A DNA stretch of 64,000 nucleotides. Source: Zygnema cylindricum. Taxonomy: Eukaryota > Streptophyta > Zygnematophyceae > Zygnematales > Zygnemataceae. Under the pieces are notes generated by a model. The model saw only the letters and a program-made list of their open reading frames with translations. It made no database searches and was not told the DNA's origin. Of this stretch, positions 34,662 to 47,780 are shown piece after piece. The stretch is from NCBI GenBank assembly GCA_037447655.1, contig JBBHKE010000967.1, positions 62,001 to 126,000 on the forward strand. Direction: 5' to 3'. The translations under genes and the position numbers were made by a program. The number at the start of each line of letters is the position of its first letter. Position 1 is the first letter of the stretch.

Positions 34662-34739
34662 ATATAAAGTTTGAAGATGAACTGGAAGGACGCGAAAGTG
34701 GGTCGAAACGCGCTAGAGGACAAACTGTATCGCGCTAGA

Positions 34740-35250
34740 CGACAAACTACAGTATAGTTAAAGTAACGCAACTTGTACAGTGTCCGTATATGTCCGTACT
34801 TTTTAGGGTTATATAAATGATTTTTAGGGTTTTAGAGTACATTTTCTTAAATTCCGTATATTCAGTATAACTGCCGCACACTTTTCATACATGTACTACG
34901 GTGGCGGTATTTTCCGTACTTGTTAGGCATATTAATTTTAGGGTTAAGCGGATACATTGCCGTACATTTTCGTATATTTCAGTACAATTGCGCTACATTT
35001 TTCGTGTATTTACGTGCAATGTTTGTACATATCCGTACTACTTAGGGTTATTATAAGGGGGGGTTTTAGGGTTTATAGGGTACACTGTCGTACGCTCCTA
35101 TATATTTCAGTACGGTTGACAAAGATGTGTCGTATTATTAGGCATGTAAAGTACACTTTCCGTATAGTTTCGTACATTTATGTTAGTTGTTCGTAATTTT
35201 AAAGATTTTTTAAGGATTTTGTAGTATTTCACTTTTCGTACATTTTCGTA
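34740..35250. repeat. CCGTACA-rich segment with telobox-like motifs
   Basis: TTTTAGGGTT-type motifs recur at least six times (for example near 34800, 34820, 34935, 35040, 35065) among repeated CCGTACATTTT phrases. It is a degenerate local repeat. Plant telomeres are TTTAGGG, but there is no tandem telomere array here. Confidence 0.5.
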
Positions 35251-35519
35251 CGTTTCCGTACAGGAAAATCTATACAAATTTTACGAAAAGTATGAAATCG
35301 ACGAATATTACGTAATTTTCACATAAAAGTCCAAATTCGTACGAATTAGACATTTATGGGCGTAACTAACAGTCAAAAGGACATTGAGGAAGGGTATGGG
35401 AGCGTGGAACCCAAGTAAAACCCCCTTAAACAATGAATAATCAAGGAAAAATCGCGATTTTCAACCGAAATCGGGGGGAAGGGGGTCCGCGGCGCGTCTG
35501 GGAATATGACGTACAGTTG

Positions 35520-35728
35520 AGTGTACTTGTCGTACATATATATGTACGGTCCGTACATATATCGCCGATATTTATCGATATCGGTGTTATCGCCGATAAA
35601 TACCGATAAATATCGGTTATTTATCGGCGATAACACCGATAGCGATATATCGTACCAATATATCGATTATCTGGTACCCGAAAAAAGGTCCATATCGGTT
35701 ATCGGCAAATCCTTACCGATACACAACA
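35520..35728. repeat. TATCGATA-rich fragment related to the hAT-like element
   Basis: Dense CGATA/TATCG dyads end in CCGATACACAACACTA, identical to the right terminus of 14720-15524. The opposite terminus is not found, so it is a truncated copy. Similar dyad-rich pieces are at 46990-47160 and 50500-50640. Confidence 0.6.
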
Positions 35729-35834
35729 CTATTATTTTCTCCCTCGTTTTGCAGCTATTATGGTCAGAAACGGTTAAACAGTTGGAGTTGTCGGCAAAAT
35801 TCAACGGTATTAGACTCTGTAGTTCAGTTCGGAC

Positions 35835-36351
35835 CATAGTTCAAAAGTAGGTGAAAGTAGGCCCATACAATATGCCTATTGTATGTAAAACATACAATAT
35901 GACCTTAAGACCCATATTGTATTGGTCGCAAAATGAAAAAAAATAGTAACAGGGTTGAGTTGCACATCGATCGATAGAGAATTAAACGGCATGTCTAAAT
36001 TTTGAAAAACATTCGGACAAAAAAAATAAAATCTGTGAGTTTTGAGGTATTTTTTATTTAAACCGTCAGATTTGGACGATCTGACGGTCGCTGATCAAAG
36101 TAGCGATGTAAGAAGATCACATGAAAAGCCCATAACACAACTCATCCTACGCTGTGTCAGTTCGCTGAAATTTCGTCCAGCGGCGTGCGTTGTTCTATGA
36201 TCACACGTCAGATTCGCGTCAGATTCGTACGTTCGTACAGGAGTGTGCACAAACGCACACACATACAGTATGCCTACTCTGCGCGAGTTTTGTGCCAAGT
36301 TTTGTGCGCCTACCAAAGGCCTACCATAAAAACGCCTACTTTTGAACTATG
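35835..36351. mobile_element. 517-bp TIR element with 8-bp target duplication, upstream of the WD40 gene
   Basis: The ends are perfect 17-bp inverted repeats, CATAGTTCAAAAGTAGG at the left and its complement at 36335-36351. GTTCGGAC lies directly outside each (35827-35834 and 36352-36359). An 8-bp duplication with CA-starting TIRs points to the hAT superfamily. No transposase is encoded. Its right end is 220 bp from the WD40 start codon, so it sits in or beside the promoter. Confidence 0.88.
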
Positions 36352-36359
36352 GTTCGGAC

Positions 36360-36571
36360 CAAAACGGGAGGCCGAGCTTTCATGGTGATCGGGTACGGTT
36401 CCCCGAATACCGTACGTGATTGTCGATTATAGTACGGCATCGGAAATCCGCCATTGCTATTATCGCATCCAGTAGGGAAGCGGAGGGAGAAATTACTCGT
36501 GAACTTTGCTTCCGTGGTTCGTCTCTTGGACAACTTTCTGCCTGCTCTCTCTACGTCTCTGTCCCTAGTAC
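36360..36571 (+). promoter_or_regulatory. Probable WD40 gene 5' flank / 5' UTR
   Basis: These 212 bp lie between the TIR element and the ATG. No clear TATA box is visible. The last 50 bp are CT-rich (CTGCCTGCTCTCTCTACGTC), typical of a plant 5' UTR. The exact start of transcription cannot be placed. Confidence 0.35.
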
Positions 36572-39500
36572 ATGGCATCCGATTCTGACGACGAGTTCTT
36601 CGAAGCTTCTCAGGATCTTCCTAGTGCTCAGACATCACCAAGCAGGTCTCCACTGCTTCAGCAATGGAAGGTAGCTCCTGGAAGTATCCAGGAAAGGAGG
36701 GAGAAGCTTTTGGAAGCTATGAGATTGCAGCAACAGGTGCGTACCAACTCTGACTTTTTAATAACTATGCACATCAGCATGAGCACTCCTCTGTTAGATG
36801 ATAGATACAATAGTTCTCAGACATGAAGTTTCTCATGTATCCGCTGTTAGGTTAATTTTAAGAGCGAAATCTCTTTCAATAATTGATTAGCTCTTACTCA
36901 TTATTTGAATCATTCTTAGACGATTGAAATATTAATTGGATTGTTTTAATTGTTTATGGACAAATAGAACATTGTTATTTCGTCTTCCCAATGGTAGTTG
37001 TGACTTTACAGTGTTACTTTCTTTTTTCTTTTTTGTATTACGATCATAACTTACTGAGTTGTTAGATAAGAATGTAGTGCTGAATTTTATTGGCATAAGT
37101 GGAAGCAACAGTAAATTTAAAAATCAAGAAATCAGTTGAGATGTCATTGAAATATGTATAAAAGGAAAAACGAGTGAAGTAATAAACAAGAAATAAGTCG
37201 AGATTCTATTGAAGTATGTCTATAAGGAAAAACTAGTTAAGTAAGAAACAAGAAATACGTAACTTATATGATTTGCCTGTTGCAGCTTCGAAGCTCAACA
37301 AGAGGCTCGTCTTTAATCGAATCCAGTGGGAGCCATTCCCATACTTCAAAAATTAGTGCTGCTGAACCAGATATTGTTAAAGAGACAGGAAACATGGTTG
37401 CAAGGCAGAAATGGCAGGAATGTTTCATGACTCATGAGGACAAAAGCGTTGAGAATCACAAGGGAAAGGAGGAAAGGAGTTTTCTTTTGGCAAGTGGTAT
37501 CCACGCTGGAGCACCTGAAAAACCCATCTCATCTGGATCGTGCATACCCTCCTTTCCGCAGATGACCGAAAGTGAGGTATCAGGAAGTTTTTCCGAGGCA
37601 AAGATTCCAGACATGCACATATTGGATCAAGTTCCTGCCGAGAATATTCTAACGGTACAAGCTGGTAGGAGAGGAGAAGGGGCAGCCACGGAGTTAGCCG
37701 GGCAGACGCCTTTAGCCATTGCAAGTCCTCCAGAGCCACAAGGACAAGGCCAACTGGTGTCTGAACACATGCCAAGTTTTGGTTTATGGAGAACAGAACT
37801 GCTTGAACTTGTGAAACCAAGTGTTCTTTTGCCAAATGCGGATGTCTTGCAACTCAGGGAGAATCCTGGCTTTGGGGACGACACTTGGAGCAAGAAGAGA
37901 ACAGAAGCTACAAATGGTTTGTTTAAAGATTTTGATGAAGATCAACGAAGCTTGTCAACTTCTCTTGAGGTAGCAAGTGCCCCACTGCATCCATCTTCAA
38001 ATTTACAACTCAAACACGTATCAGATTTTCACATAGAAGAGGAGAAGAAAGTATTAACGGAAGTAAACTCATCGTCAAATAAGCGGGTAGTAGCTATTTC
38101 TGAGACAGTGTTGCATCCATGGTCAAGAAAGGCAGGACAGCCCGAGATTGGACAAAGACGCCTGGTGTTTACACAGAATGGTGGGAGTGGGGTAGACGAG
38201 AGTGGAGAGAGTAGTGAAAGTCAATTGGTGCGCACTCCTGAAGACGAGAGTGAGACTTCAGAGGATGATTGGGGAAGTCCTGTTTTAGGATCTCTTGAGA
38301 CAGGAAATATAGCTTTGGTGCGTATGGATGAAAACGGTATCCAGGAGGGGTTGCCAGAAGAAGATAGTAAAAGTTCGTCAGTTTCTTGGTCAGACACCAT
38401 AGCACCTCAAATGGATGAGACAAAGTTGCACGATGGCAGTAAATTTGTTGAGGAAACAATTGCAGTGCAGGAAGTAGGTGATAACAACAGGATAAAACAT
38501 CCAAGCGGCAAGAGGGGCACGTGGGGAAGAGGAGGTAATGTTGTTGAGGAACATATGGACAGTAGCGAACTGAAAGAGTTGGTTATGAAGATAAAAGATT
38601 TGGATACAGGCAGAGAATTTATTTTGGATGACGTCATAGCTGGGAATGAAATGGTGGGAGGAGATCAGCAGCATATTCATACGGAAGTGAAGAATGAGCC
38701 TCGCGTACGAGAAGTGGGAACAGGAAGAGAATTTTCATACACAGAGTTTGAGGACACACTGGGCATTTCCCCGTTGACAAAAGAGCTGGCGAGGAGGCAG
38801 CGACAGGGAAAGGCAACGGATATTACTGGAGAAGAAACTCCAGAGGTTCATCTGAGGGGAGAGGACAGGCAACCTGGATGCACGCCCCAAGGAGAAGGAA
38901 AAGGAAAGAGGAGAGGGTGGTTGAAAACACTCAGGGGAAAAGGGACAGGCAGTAAACTTGGAATTGGTGGAGATAGTGGAGGAGGGCTTGCATCTGTAAA
39001 AGTTCACATCAACAAAAAAGGTCATAAGGAGCTATCAGACCTGCGACTAGGTCATGAAATTCATGGACATGAAGGCTACATTTCAGCTCTGGAGTTTAGC
39101 GCTGATGGAAGGTTCCTGGCCAGTGCAGGACAAGATGCCCTTGTGAAAATTTGGGAGGTTGTCAAACTGGGGGCAGTTCCAAATGAGAAAAGCACCTCCC
39201 CTAGATTAATCCGTGGAGGTGATGGGGCAAGGGAGCATTCTAAATGCACAAATGATTCTACTAGAGTTGCGCCAGCCTCGTCTCAAACTTTTGGAGAGAA
39301 AGATGAAATGCTGAAGGACTCGTATGACATTAGAGGGGTGCAAACTCCGGGAGCGAAAGGAGGGGGCCCTCGTTTGCCAAGAACTTTAAGTACCGAGGGA
39401 CAGGATCAAAGTGGAGATGAGTTTGGAGCGCGAATTTCTTCAGAGTCGGTGTCTCTGAATGGCTTATTCAATGCTGAGAGGGAGTCCACATTTCGATTGA

Positions 39501-42500
39501 AAGAGCAGGCCATTCGTTGTTGGGAGGGACATGACGCAGAAATACACGACCTCTCATGGTCTAAAGTAAAGCCATATGTACGTGATTGCAACTTGAAAGG
39601 CTATTTTTTCAGCGCAGGGTGCATGCTTTTGTTTTAATATCAGGGTCCATGTCTTTTGAGATAACCCTCAAGATTACCAACTTCAACTGGTTTAACGGAG
39701 AGAAAAATTGTTATGGCAGAAATTTGTGCTGTCGGCATCTTCAGACAAGACAGTTCGCCTATGGCATATGGATGTGGAGGGCTGCTTGCGTGTCTTCAAG
39801 CACAGTGATTGGGGTGAGTGAAGATGGACTGCTATTGTGAAGTTTCTGTACCTGGGGAAGAGCGAAAGGGCTGCGTATGATTTCTGGCTGCTTTAGTTCA
39901 TTGCAGAATATTACAAAACTTCTGCCAAGATGGTAAAGAGTAATATGTATATTTTAGTCTATTTCTTTCTGGTTGGGCATCCTCCTGGTGGGTTTAGACA
40001 ATTTTTAACACCTCTGACATATACACACTGATTTTGTACCGAGTCGCCCGGTTGAAATTCATCTTCCATTGTACTCCGACAATGACAATTTCCAGTGATT
40101 TATTCTAAAAGGACTTATTGAAGATTGTGTCAATTGTACAGTAATGCACATAGACAGCATATTCTTGCTGCAACTTAAAATATCCCATGTTTTATCATTC
40201 TTGCTGAACCTAGAGGTTAGTTTGCTTTGATGTCTCAATTTAATACGATGAAGGTTTTGAAAATCTAGGAGTTTTTGAGTTTCAACATTTATTGTTGCAA
40301 ACCAAACTTATGGTTGGGGACCACTTAAGGGTTTTCCCAACCAAGCAAGACTGTCAAATTTGCCTAACCAAACCCTGTAAACCACTTAACTTTGAAGTGT
40401 TTTAAATCAGAACTGCCAGCTTTGGATTTCGCATTTGGGAAAGCGAACCTGATATTCGTCTATGTATCAGTTTCTATATGTTTTGAGAATATATTGAACA
40501 CCTTCCAATCATTTCCATTGTGAACATTGTTTTTGGTTTTTCCATGATCTTTTTCCAAAGGAAGCATTTACAACGTCCATACAGATCTGAACAAGACATC
40601 AGAAGTCAATCTGTCTTTTTCTTCCTAGACCTGTCAACAAATCATACTCAAGGCCAATTTGCAATCACCAAACTGCTGCAAGACTACAACCTCATTTGCA
40701 TTGGGCTGGTTTAATTTTTAATTTCTCCCTACCAAAAGAGTCAAATAAACAACCGTATAAAAAGAATCGCAGAAATTGGCACCTCTCAATCTTTGTGTGT
40801 TGTGTGGATGTTGAGTCTCTCTATTTTGGGTGAAACTCCCTGCATATTAGCTTAAATCCGTACACCTGTATGTCCATTACTCTGTTGAACTCTTCGGTAC
40901 TGCATGGCAGTTCAGACCGGGTGCGGGTTGTACCCTCCAAAACACTTAACTTTAGGTATTGCTCAAATCGAACCAAAATGGTTCACACCGTTATGGCCAC
41001 TTTTCAAAAATAACTTCCTGGAAAACCATTGTTGTTCAATTTGAACCAAAATGGGGCTGAGTTTTAATTTTTGCCCATTAGTCTTAAAACACAAAATCAA
41101 GTCAAAGATGCTTGATGGGCTGTTGTTTCAGATGGTGTCTCAACTCCTTTTTTGTGACATTTGCTGACATTTTTTTTTGGCGATGCACTATATTTCATGA
41201 TAGAGCAGCATGCTGTTTTCTGGCAAACGATGGTGGACTATGATTATTAGTTTTTTGAGGTATTTTAGTTAATCTCTTGGAATGTTTTGGTATTGTGATG
41301 TTTTTTTGCAGTTACATGTGTCGACTTCAGTCCCAGCAATAAACGTCTTTTTGTGAGCGGTTCTTTGGACCAAAAAGTCCGTTTGTGGAGCCTCGCAGCA
41401 GCGGAGCATGCGGTGGAGGATTGGACTGATCTCAGAGAGTGGATAACTGCAGTGACATTCACATCTGACGGTCAGGTGAGTGAATGAGAGCTGAGAGAAT
41501 AAGAGTGGAGGGCGACATCGAGGATTTTTCTGCTACGCTATTCACCACTGTTTTTGCAGTAAGTTTATAGTTGTGTTGCCATTGCTAAACCACACCAATG
41601 TCAGTTCCAACGCTCCCAAATTAGTCATCGACACTAACTCATGTTCTGCTAAATAAATTAAAGTTAATACACAAAAATGACTTAGTTCATAATCAATATG
41701 GATCCCACTAATAGTGTTGGAAGTTTAGCAATAAGTAAAGTTGCACATCAGCAGTTATTTTCCGATAAATGATATGGGTATGTGTCTCTGATAAACGATG
41801 TATTGGTTCATTTTGTTTGCAATATACAACTGTAAGTATATTTCGTTGACGACTAATTGTACAGGTTCTGAGCTAGTACGACGCTCTTTTTACATGTCGT
41901 TGGGCATAACAGGTGACAATGTCATGGATATTCCCGTCCAATAGTTCCAGTGGTGTTTTCAGGCAAATAGAACTGTCGACTCAATGATATTTGCTTCAGA
42001 ACTAATATTTTGAACGTACAAAAGGGGCATAATCGTACTTTCCTTTTGGTACTGCCCTTTAAGTTCCATCCTTGCTTGTGGTTTATTGGCAGTGCATTTA
42101 TCGATATGTAAGAGAATTGCCATTTTGAAGTCGTTTTTGGCACTTATTGGTTTTGTCAAACCACTGATGCACACCTTTATCAGTGAAGTATTTGGAAGCA
42201 AAGTGAATGGTTTTCGAGGCCTAAACTCTGAGGCCTTGAATCAGGGAGACGAAGTGAGCTTGATGGGTTGCCCTAGGGTAGCCTCAGATTTTTAAATGGA
42301 TCAGTAAAAAGAATTGATAGGGAAAACTGTTAATCTCTGTTGGGTTAATAACACTATTTGGTTGTTCCTTTTTTTGACCTAAAACCATAGAAAACATGAA
42401 ATAGTGGAAAATAACACTATGCAAAGGAACGACCAGCATATTTCATGTCACTCAACGTTAGTAACCAGTATTATCTATTCTAATTTTTGCACCTTCACTT

Positions 42501-45048
42501 GAATCTTTTACTTTAAATAGTAATGAACAGTTTTGTAGTACATTTTTGGACGTGGTCCATTCTGTAAAGGCATCAAGATGTGTGAGTTTCTCTCTCATTG
42601 AAGTGAGCTTCAAATGGTTTTTAATAAATTTATTCTGGCGCATCATGTGAACTAGACTGTTGAGCTTCAACTACTTCTGGCAGAGAAGCTCAAAAAAAAG
42701 AACGAAGGCAGAGTCCAAAGTTTTATTTTTTCTGCTTTTTTTCTTTTTTCTGGTACAAATTGCTAACAGATGGCTTATTCACACCTAGGTCAGGTAGGAA
42801 GAAAAGAAACTCTCCGGTACATAAATGGTCCAGTTCTAGAACTGGTAAAATCTGGAAAATTATGATTGTACAAGAAAAATCCACAAGAATTTATTACCGT
42901 GACAGCTGATCGTGCATCATGCAAAATTTATACAGCAATATAAGCAAGGCACTTTGACACAAATAATATTACTTTTTGAACAATTTGGTTACAATCTGGT
43001 CCAATTTGTGCATTTTCCATCTGTCGTTTACTGAGGGGTGTGGTTTAAGTGAGACGCATGGAATTCAAAAATTCTATTTGAATCCAAATTGAAATTCAAT
43101 GTCAACATTGCAAATGAGGAAATTTTAGAAGTCCTATCGTTCACTTCATTCAGCAGTAGAAAATAATTTTGAATCAACCTATATTTCATCCCAGGACCAA
43201 GAAGAAAAACCATAATGTCGGACATGGCACACCAATCAGATACACCATTACCGCTGTTGTCGTGGAATAATGTTTGTAGAGTTATAACAGGTTAAATGTA
43301 CTCCACAGAAACTGATAATTGTACTCAGATTGCTGATTTCACCTTGAATGTCATTACATAGACTTTGGTCATAAATAGTGTGGGTCACGTTCATGTTGCT
43401 GAATATTTCACTTCATCATAGGTAGTAAAATGTGTCTCAGTGGATATTGCAATGTCTGATTTTCTCTTTTTTCCATTTTTGGGTATCCTATCTTTTTCAG
43501 GGTGTCGTTGTTGGGTCCCATAAAGGCTCATGTCGTTTCTACGATGTTGTAGGTGAGTTCAACCATTCATTCTTTCTTTTTTTCTTTCTATTCTGTTCTT
43601 CTGTGTTGGAGGTGTGGCTTATTTACCAATATCCCTTGTCATGTAATTGCTGCTTGTAGTTTGTTACTGTAGAAACTGATGGTGGTTTTTCTTAATGCAG
43701 ACCGGAAATTGAGACTCCGGGACATGATGGAGATAAAAAATGGACGTGGAAAGAAGGGTGTGGGCATCACAAGAATACAGGTGAGAGTGACTTGGTACAT
43801 TTTCTTTCGCATATAGGGTAAAGGAATAAAGTAAGGTACTCTAGATAAGCCACAGGAGAATCCGTCCTAATCTTCTGGGCAGGTGGCTGAATACAGAAAC
43901 CGTGGCTAAAGATTGTTATCTGATTGCGTGATTTCTGTATGTTTTTTATGAAAAACTCTCTGTGTTTGTTACGTAGTTGAATGCAGTAAGATTTCAATAC
44001 TCGAGAGCCATGCAGTGTAGTGGAAAAGATGGGTTCATCTCTTGTCCATATTATCTGGGAGGAAAGACTAGAGAGCTTCTCTCTTTAATGAGTATGTTTG
44101 TGGTTGTGATATTCTGATTATGTAGTGCTTGCCGGGTACTTCGACAAAGGTGTTGGTTACAACCAGTGATTCACGTATTCGAATTTATGATGGGACAAAT
44201 CTCACCTGCAAATATAAAGGTGAGTTTTCGAGTTTGCCAGGTGATGCAAAACCATGAAAAACAAAGTTTGATGAACTGGACTCAGCAAATATCAAAAGTT
44301 TCAACTATGTGGTGTTAAGGAGTTGTATGGTTCACAGAGTCTGACCATTATCAATTTTGTCGTTTGAGATTTGATTTGAGTCGACTTTTTGTACTCGTAT
44401 TATCCATGCGTGTGAAAGTCACGATTCTCATTGGATATGTTCGTAGGTCGTAACATTGCTTTGTTTGCCCCCAGAAATCTCTGAAATATTTCCTTGGTTT
44501 TGAGGTTCCCTTGTGTGACTAATTCGCCTTTGTAGAATGCAGAATTCTCTCAATCTCTTTGGAACCTTGAAGTGAAATTTATGGGAAGTGTTGCAGGTTA
44601 TAAGAATACCCAGGGCCAAATGGCAGCAAGTTTAAGTAAAGGGGGCTGTCACATAGTGTGCGCTAGTGAGGACTCCAATGTGTATGTGTGGAGTACAGAG
44701 CCCGCTTTGTCGTCAACCACGTATTCCTCGTTTCGCAAGGATAAATCGCAGCAGTACGAGTACTTCCTGTCCGAAAACGCTATTGTTGCAGTTTTTTGGC
44801 CGGGTCCTTCGCTTGAGGAAGGTATGAATAATGATTCATCTTTGACTTCTGATGAGACAGGTGGGAATCGTTTAGAAGTCGATAATGAGAGACTGAATGA
44901 GGCGAGTCACGGAGACATGGGAGGGACAGGGGGTCTAACAGGACAATATTTTGAAAATCCCGGCCTTGCGGACGCAGTGATTGTTACAGGAAGTCGTGAG
45001 GGTGAAATAAGGACCTATCAGAATTTTTCTGCAAAAACAGCTCCGTAG
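36572..45048 (+). CDS. WDR44-like WD40 repeat protein, 8 exons, about 1126 aa
   Basis: The exons are 36572-36736, 37286-39565, 39720-39813, 41312-41475, 43501-43552, 43701-43780, 44126-44219 and 44597-45048. All junctions are GT-AG, and the phases join to 1126 codons. The N-terminus has an acidic DSDDEFFEASQD segment resembling an FFAT motif, the ER-VAP docking signal known in animal WDR44. A long disordered acidic region follows. Then come the plant-family linkers DLDTGREF (about residue 493) and GTGREFSYTEFEDTLGISPL (about 532), and a basic GWLKTL stretch. The WD40 propeller starts at about residue 645 (HEIHGHEGYISALEF, LASAGQDALVKIWEV). It continues in WEGHDAEIHDLSWSK, SASSDKTVRLWHMD, VSGSLDQKVRLWSL and CASEDSNVYVWS. 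A 110-residue insert separates blades 1 and 2. Animal WDR44 binds Rab11 in membrane traffic; the plant role is less certain. Exon 2 alone holds two thirds of the protein. No disruptions are seen. Confidence 0.92.
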
Positions 45049-45056
45049 TTGTGCAT

Positions 45057-45062
45057 AATAAA
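45057..45062 (+). terminator. Polyadenylation signal candidate
   Basis: AATAAA starts nine bases after the WD40 stop codon. This is close for a plant 3' UTR, so a later site may be the main one. Confidence 0.4.
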
Positions 45063-47591
45063 AAGTTGTGAAAAAGAGACGCAAGAAACAATTTCATCGA
45101 GATTTTGGTGAGATTCCTTTATTACTATGGCGAAGCTGAAAATGTTTCGGTACTGGATCTATTTTAGTATGTAAAATTATGTTGTATGGAAAAGAGGAAT
45201 GAAAAGCATTCCTCCATTACCTCTCTGTTACTGCGATGACACTATTTGTGGTGCATGTTTCACCCTTTGGCTCCACAACTTTTGGTGCAATCCATTGGTA
45301 GCGAGATAGAGGAAGCAAGAGAGGCAGAGAGAAGATGGGAGCAGGGGGAAGGAGAAAGAAAGGGGAAGAAAGGTTTTGCGGGAGGGAGGGAGGGAGGGAG
45401 GGAGGGAAGGAGGGAAGGGAGGGAAGGGAGGGAGGGGGGTGCTCATGGAAATTCTGGGGACCCTCATTATGCACGAACCCTTACAGACAAATTAAGCGCG
45501 TCTTCATTAGGAACCATCAATAGAGAAGAGCCCCCCATTTTTTCTATGGATTATTAGACAATTGGTATGGTATCTTGGAAAATTTCATGATACTTAATCC
45601 AAAAACCAAGTAACTGTGGTGAATTACTTTGTAATGTCCAAAAAAGGCATGTCCTCCGGTCGCCGTCTGATTGACACAAATTTTGATGAACATATTTGGA
45701 TTTCGAAAAAGATGGAGGACTAAAAGATTTTTGTGTCGGTTTCCTCTTCTTATCCTTGAGCACTGCTCGGTTTTAATTAAGGTTTACAACACACTGTGAA
45801 TTGCTATTAATGTCAGTAACACTATCCTGTCCGGGACTGTCTGAATAGTCTTCTTAGTATTTTTTTTTTTGCTTAGCACAAAACATTTTTGTAGTTCACA
45901 ATCGCCCACGTCATTTGAACAGAACATAGAATTGTTAACCATCTAATACAAATCAATGAATACATTATCCAGATTAATTCTTTATCCAATTTAAATGCTG
46001 ATTATTTCTTAAAGCTAATAGTGAATCATTGTAATGTTGTGAACAAAAAGATTTTGCCCTGAAACCCTGAAAACCTGAAGAAAAGCCTAAAATGACATGG
46101 AATGCCGATGGAAGAAATGCAACGACAAAAGCTAGAAGCAAACTTGAGCCAACAGCTGCCGCTCCGGTTTGTGCCATCTTCATAGAGTTTTCAAGCAGAG
46201 TAGGGGGGGATGAGGAGAAGGAGAGGAAGAGGGAGAGGGAAAGGGAGAGGGAGGTTTTATGCATGCAACACCTCTATCTCTCAGGTGAGGCACCTTTTCA
46301 ATTTTGGGGAACTTTTGTGGGCAATTGGGGAACTTATATGTTATATTGGTGTTGCATACCGTACCAAATTTCATCCGGTATACGGCGGTTCAGTTTTAAC
46401 TGAATACCGAAGACCGGGAGGCGATGTTTTGTTCCATATTTCAGCCCGAATTATTTTTTTCCTTTTTCGAGGTTTTGAATGCTCACAGGTCGATATCTTA
46501 TGAATCCACGGCTACCTAGTTTCTAATCTTACGGTTTTGATGTTTTCTACTTGTACTTATAGCTCTTTGCTTACAGTCCTTTCAGTCTTGTACCTTTCCC
46601 ATATTTTTTGATTAAAAATAATTACGTATGTGCCAAAACATTTGAAACTCGTATGCCTCAAAACAATCGCATTTTTGCCATGACAGTGAATCGAACATTC
46701 AATGGTCAGGTTAGCTCTAAAAGGAAAATGGTTTATACTCCAATGTCCAATATATCGTCAGTATGTTTTCTTCTGCCATAGTGAGGAAAGACTGGTAACC
46801 TGTCGTAACTCCGTACCTGAAACCGTGGGTACAGCCGGGCTTATTTTCCCTCTTTTTTTTAGTTTTTGTTTGTATTTTCTTCTACACTTAATTGCGGAAC
46901 AATTATATTTTCGTCGATCATGTAAATTGATTTTAATCCAGAACGATATATCACGATTTCGCTATGTCGTACTATTGAGAAGTCCATAAGACTTTTTTTA
47001 TCCACTTCGCTGACGGATATCGATATCGCCATATAATCACCGATAATCGACCGGTATTTTTTTGAACTTCACGTATTTTAGATGTTCGGAACTTACGTCT
47101 ATATTGTTGATATGGTTATATCGATATCACTATATCGCTATTATCTGCGATATTCTGTATTGATTCCAGATATCGAATATCGAGACCTCTAAAAACTGTA
47201 CAAATTGACTACTGACAAAACTTATTCGATTTTTATCAGTTATTATTGTTATTATTGAGGAACTTCTTATGTGGGTAATGGGGGGACTTATTACATGTGA
47301 AATCGAGGATCTTGTTACATGAATAATTGACGAACTCATCGGTCCTCTCGGAAAAAAAGAGAGGGAAGGAAGAGGAGGGGAAACTTTCCTTTTTTTCTTT
47401 TTTTTTTTCTCATTCAAAATCGCACGAATACGGTTTTATGGAATCCACAGGATTTTTTGCGAGCTGGAGATATTTATACCCCTTTGGACGCTATTGGACA
47501 ATTTGCTCAATCGGTATCTCTCGCTGACATGAGAACTCTTGTCAAAAATATAACTCAATGGTTGGAGGCTCTTTAAAAAAAGACCTTCAGA
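45063..47591. other. Intergenic, purine tracts
   Basis: It contains a GGGA/GGAAGG tract (45371-45436), a GAGAGG tract (46200-46255) and a TATCGATA-rich piece (46990-47160). ORFs over the tracts are composition artefacts. No gene is recognised. Confidence 0.5.
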
Positions 47592-47780
47592 TAACTATTT
47601 GGAGGGAGAAAAGCTTTTACAAAAACTATTTGGAGGAGGAAAACTTTTTCAAGAACTATTCGGAAGGAGAAAAACTTTTATGCGAACTATATGGAAGGAG
47701 AAAATTTTTACAATAACTATTTGGAGGAAAAAAACATTTACAAGAACCATTTGGTGCGACAAAAACCTAAAAAAATAATT
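47592..47780. repeat. 30-31-bp minisatellite, six copies
   Basis: A unit of the form AACTATTTGGAGGGAGAAAA plus CTTTTACAAG repeats at about 47592, 47624, 47654, 47684, 47715 and 47745, with point changes. Confidence 0.85.

Noticed and set aside
34740-35250. Interstitial telomere
   Set aside because: TTTAGGG-like motifs are scattered, not in tandem.
37425-39025. Minus-strand ORFs of up to 136 codons inside WD40 exon 2
   Set aside because: They are shadows of the large coding exon on the other strand.
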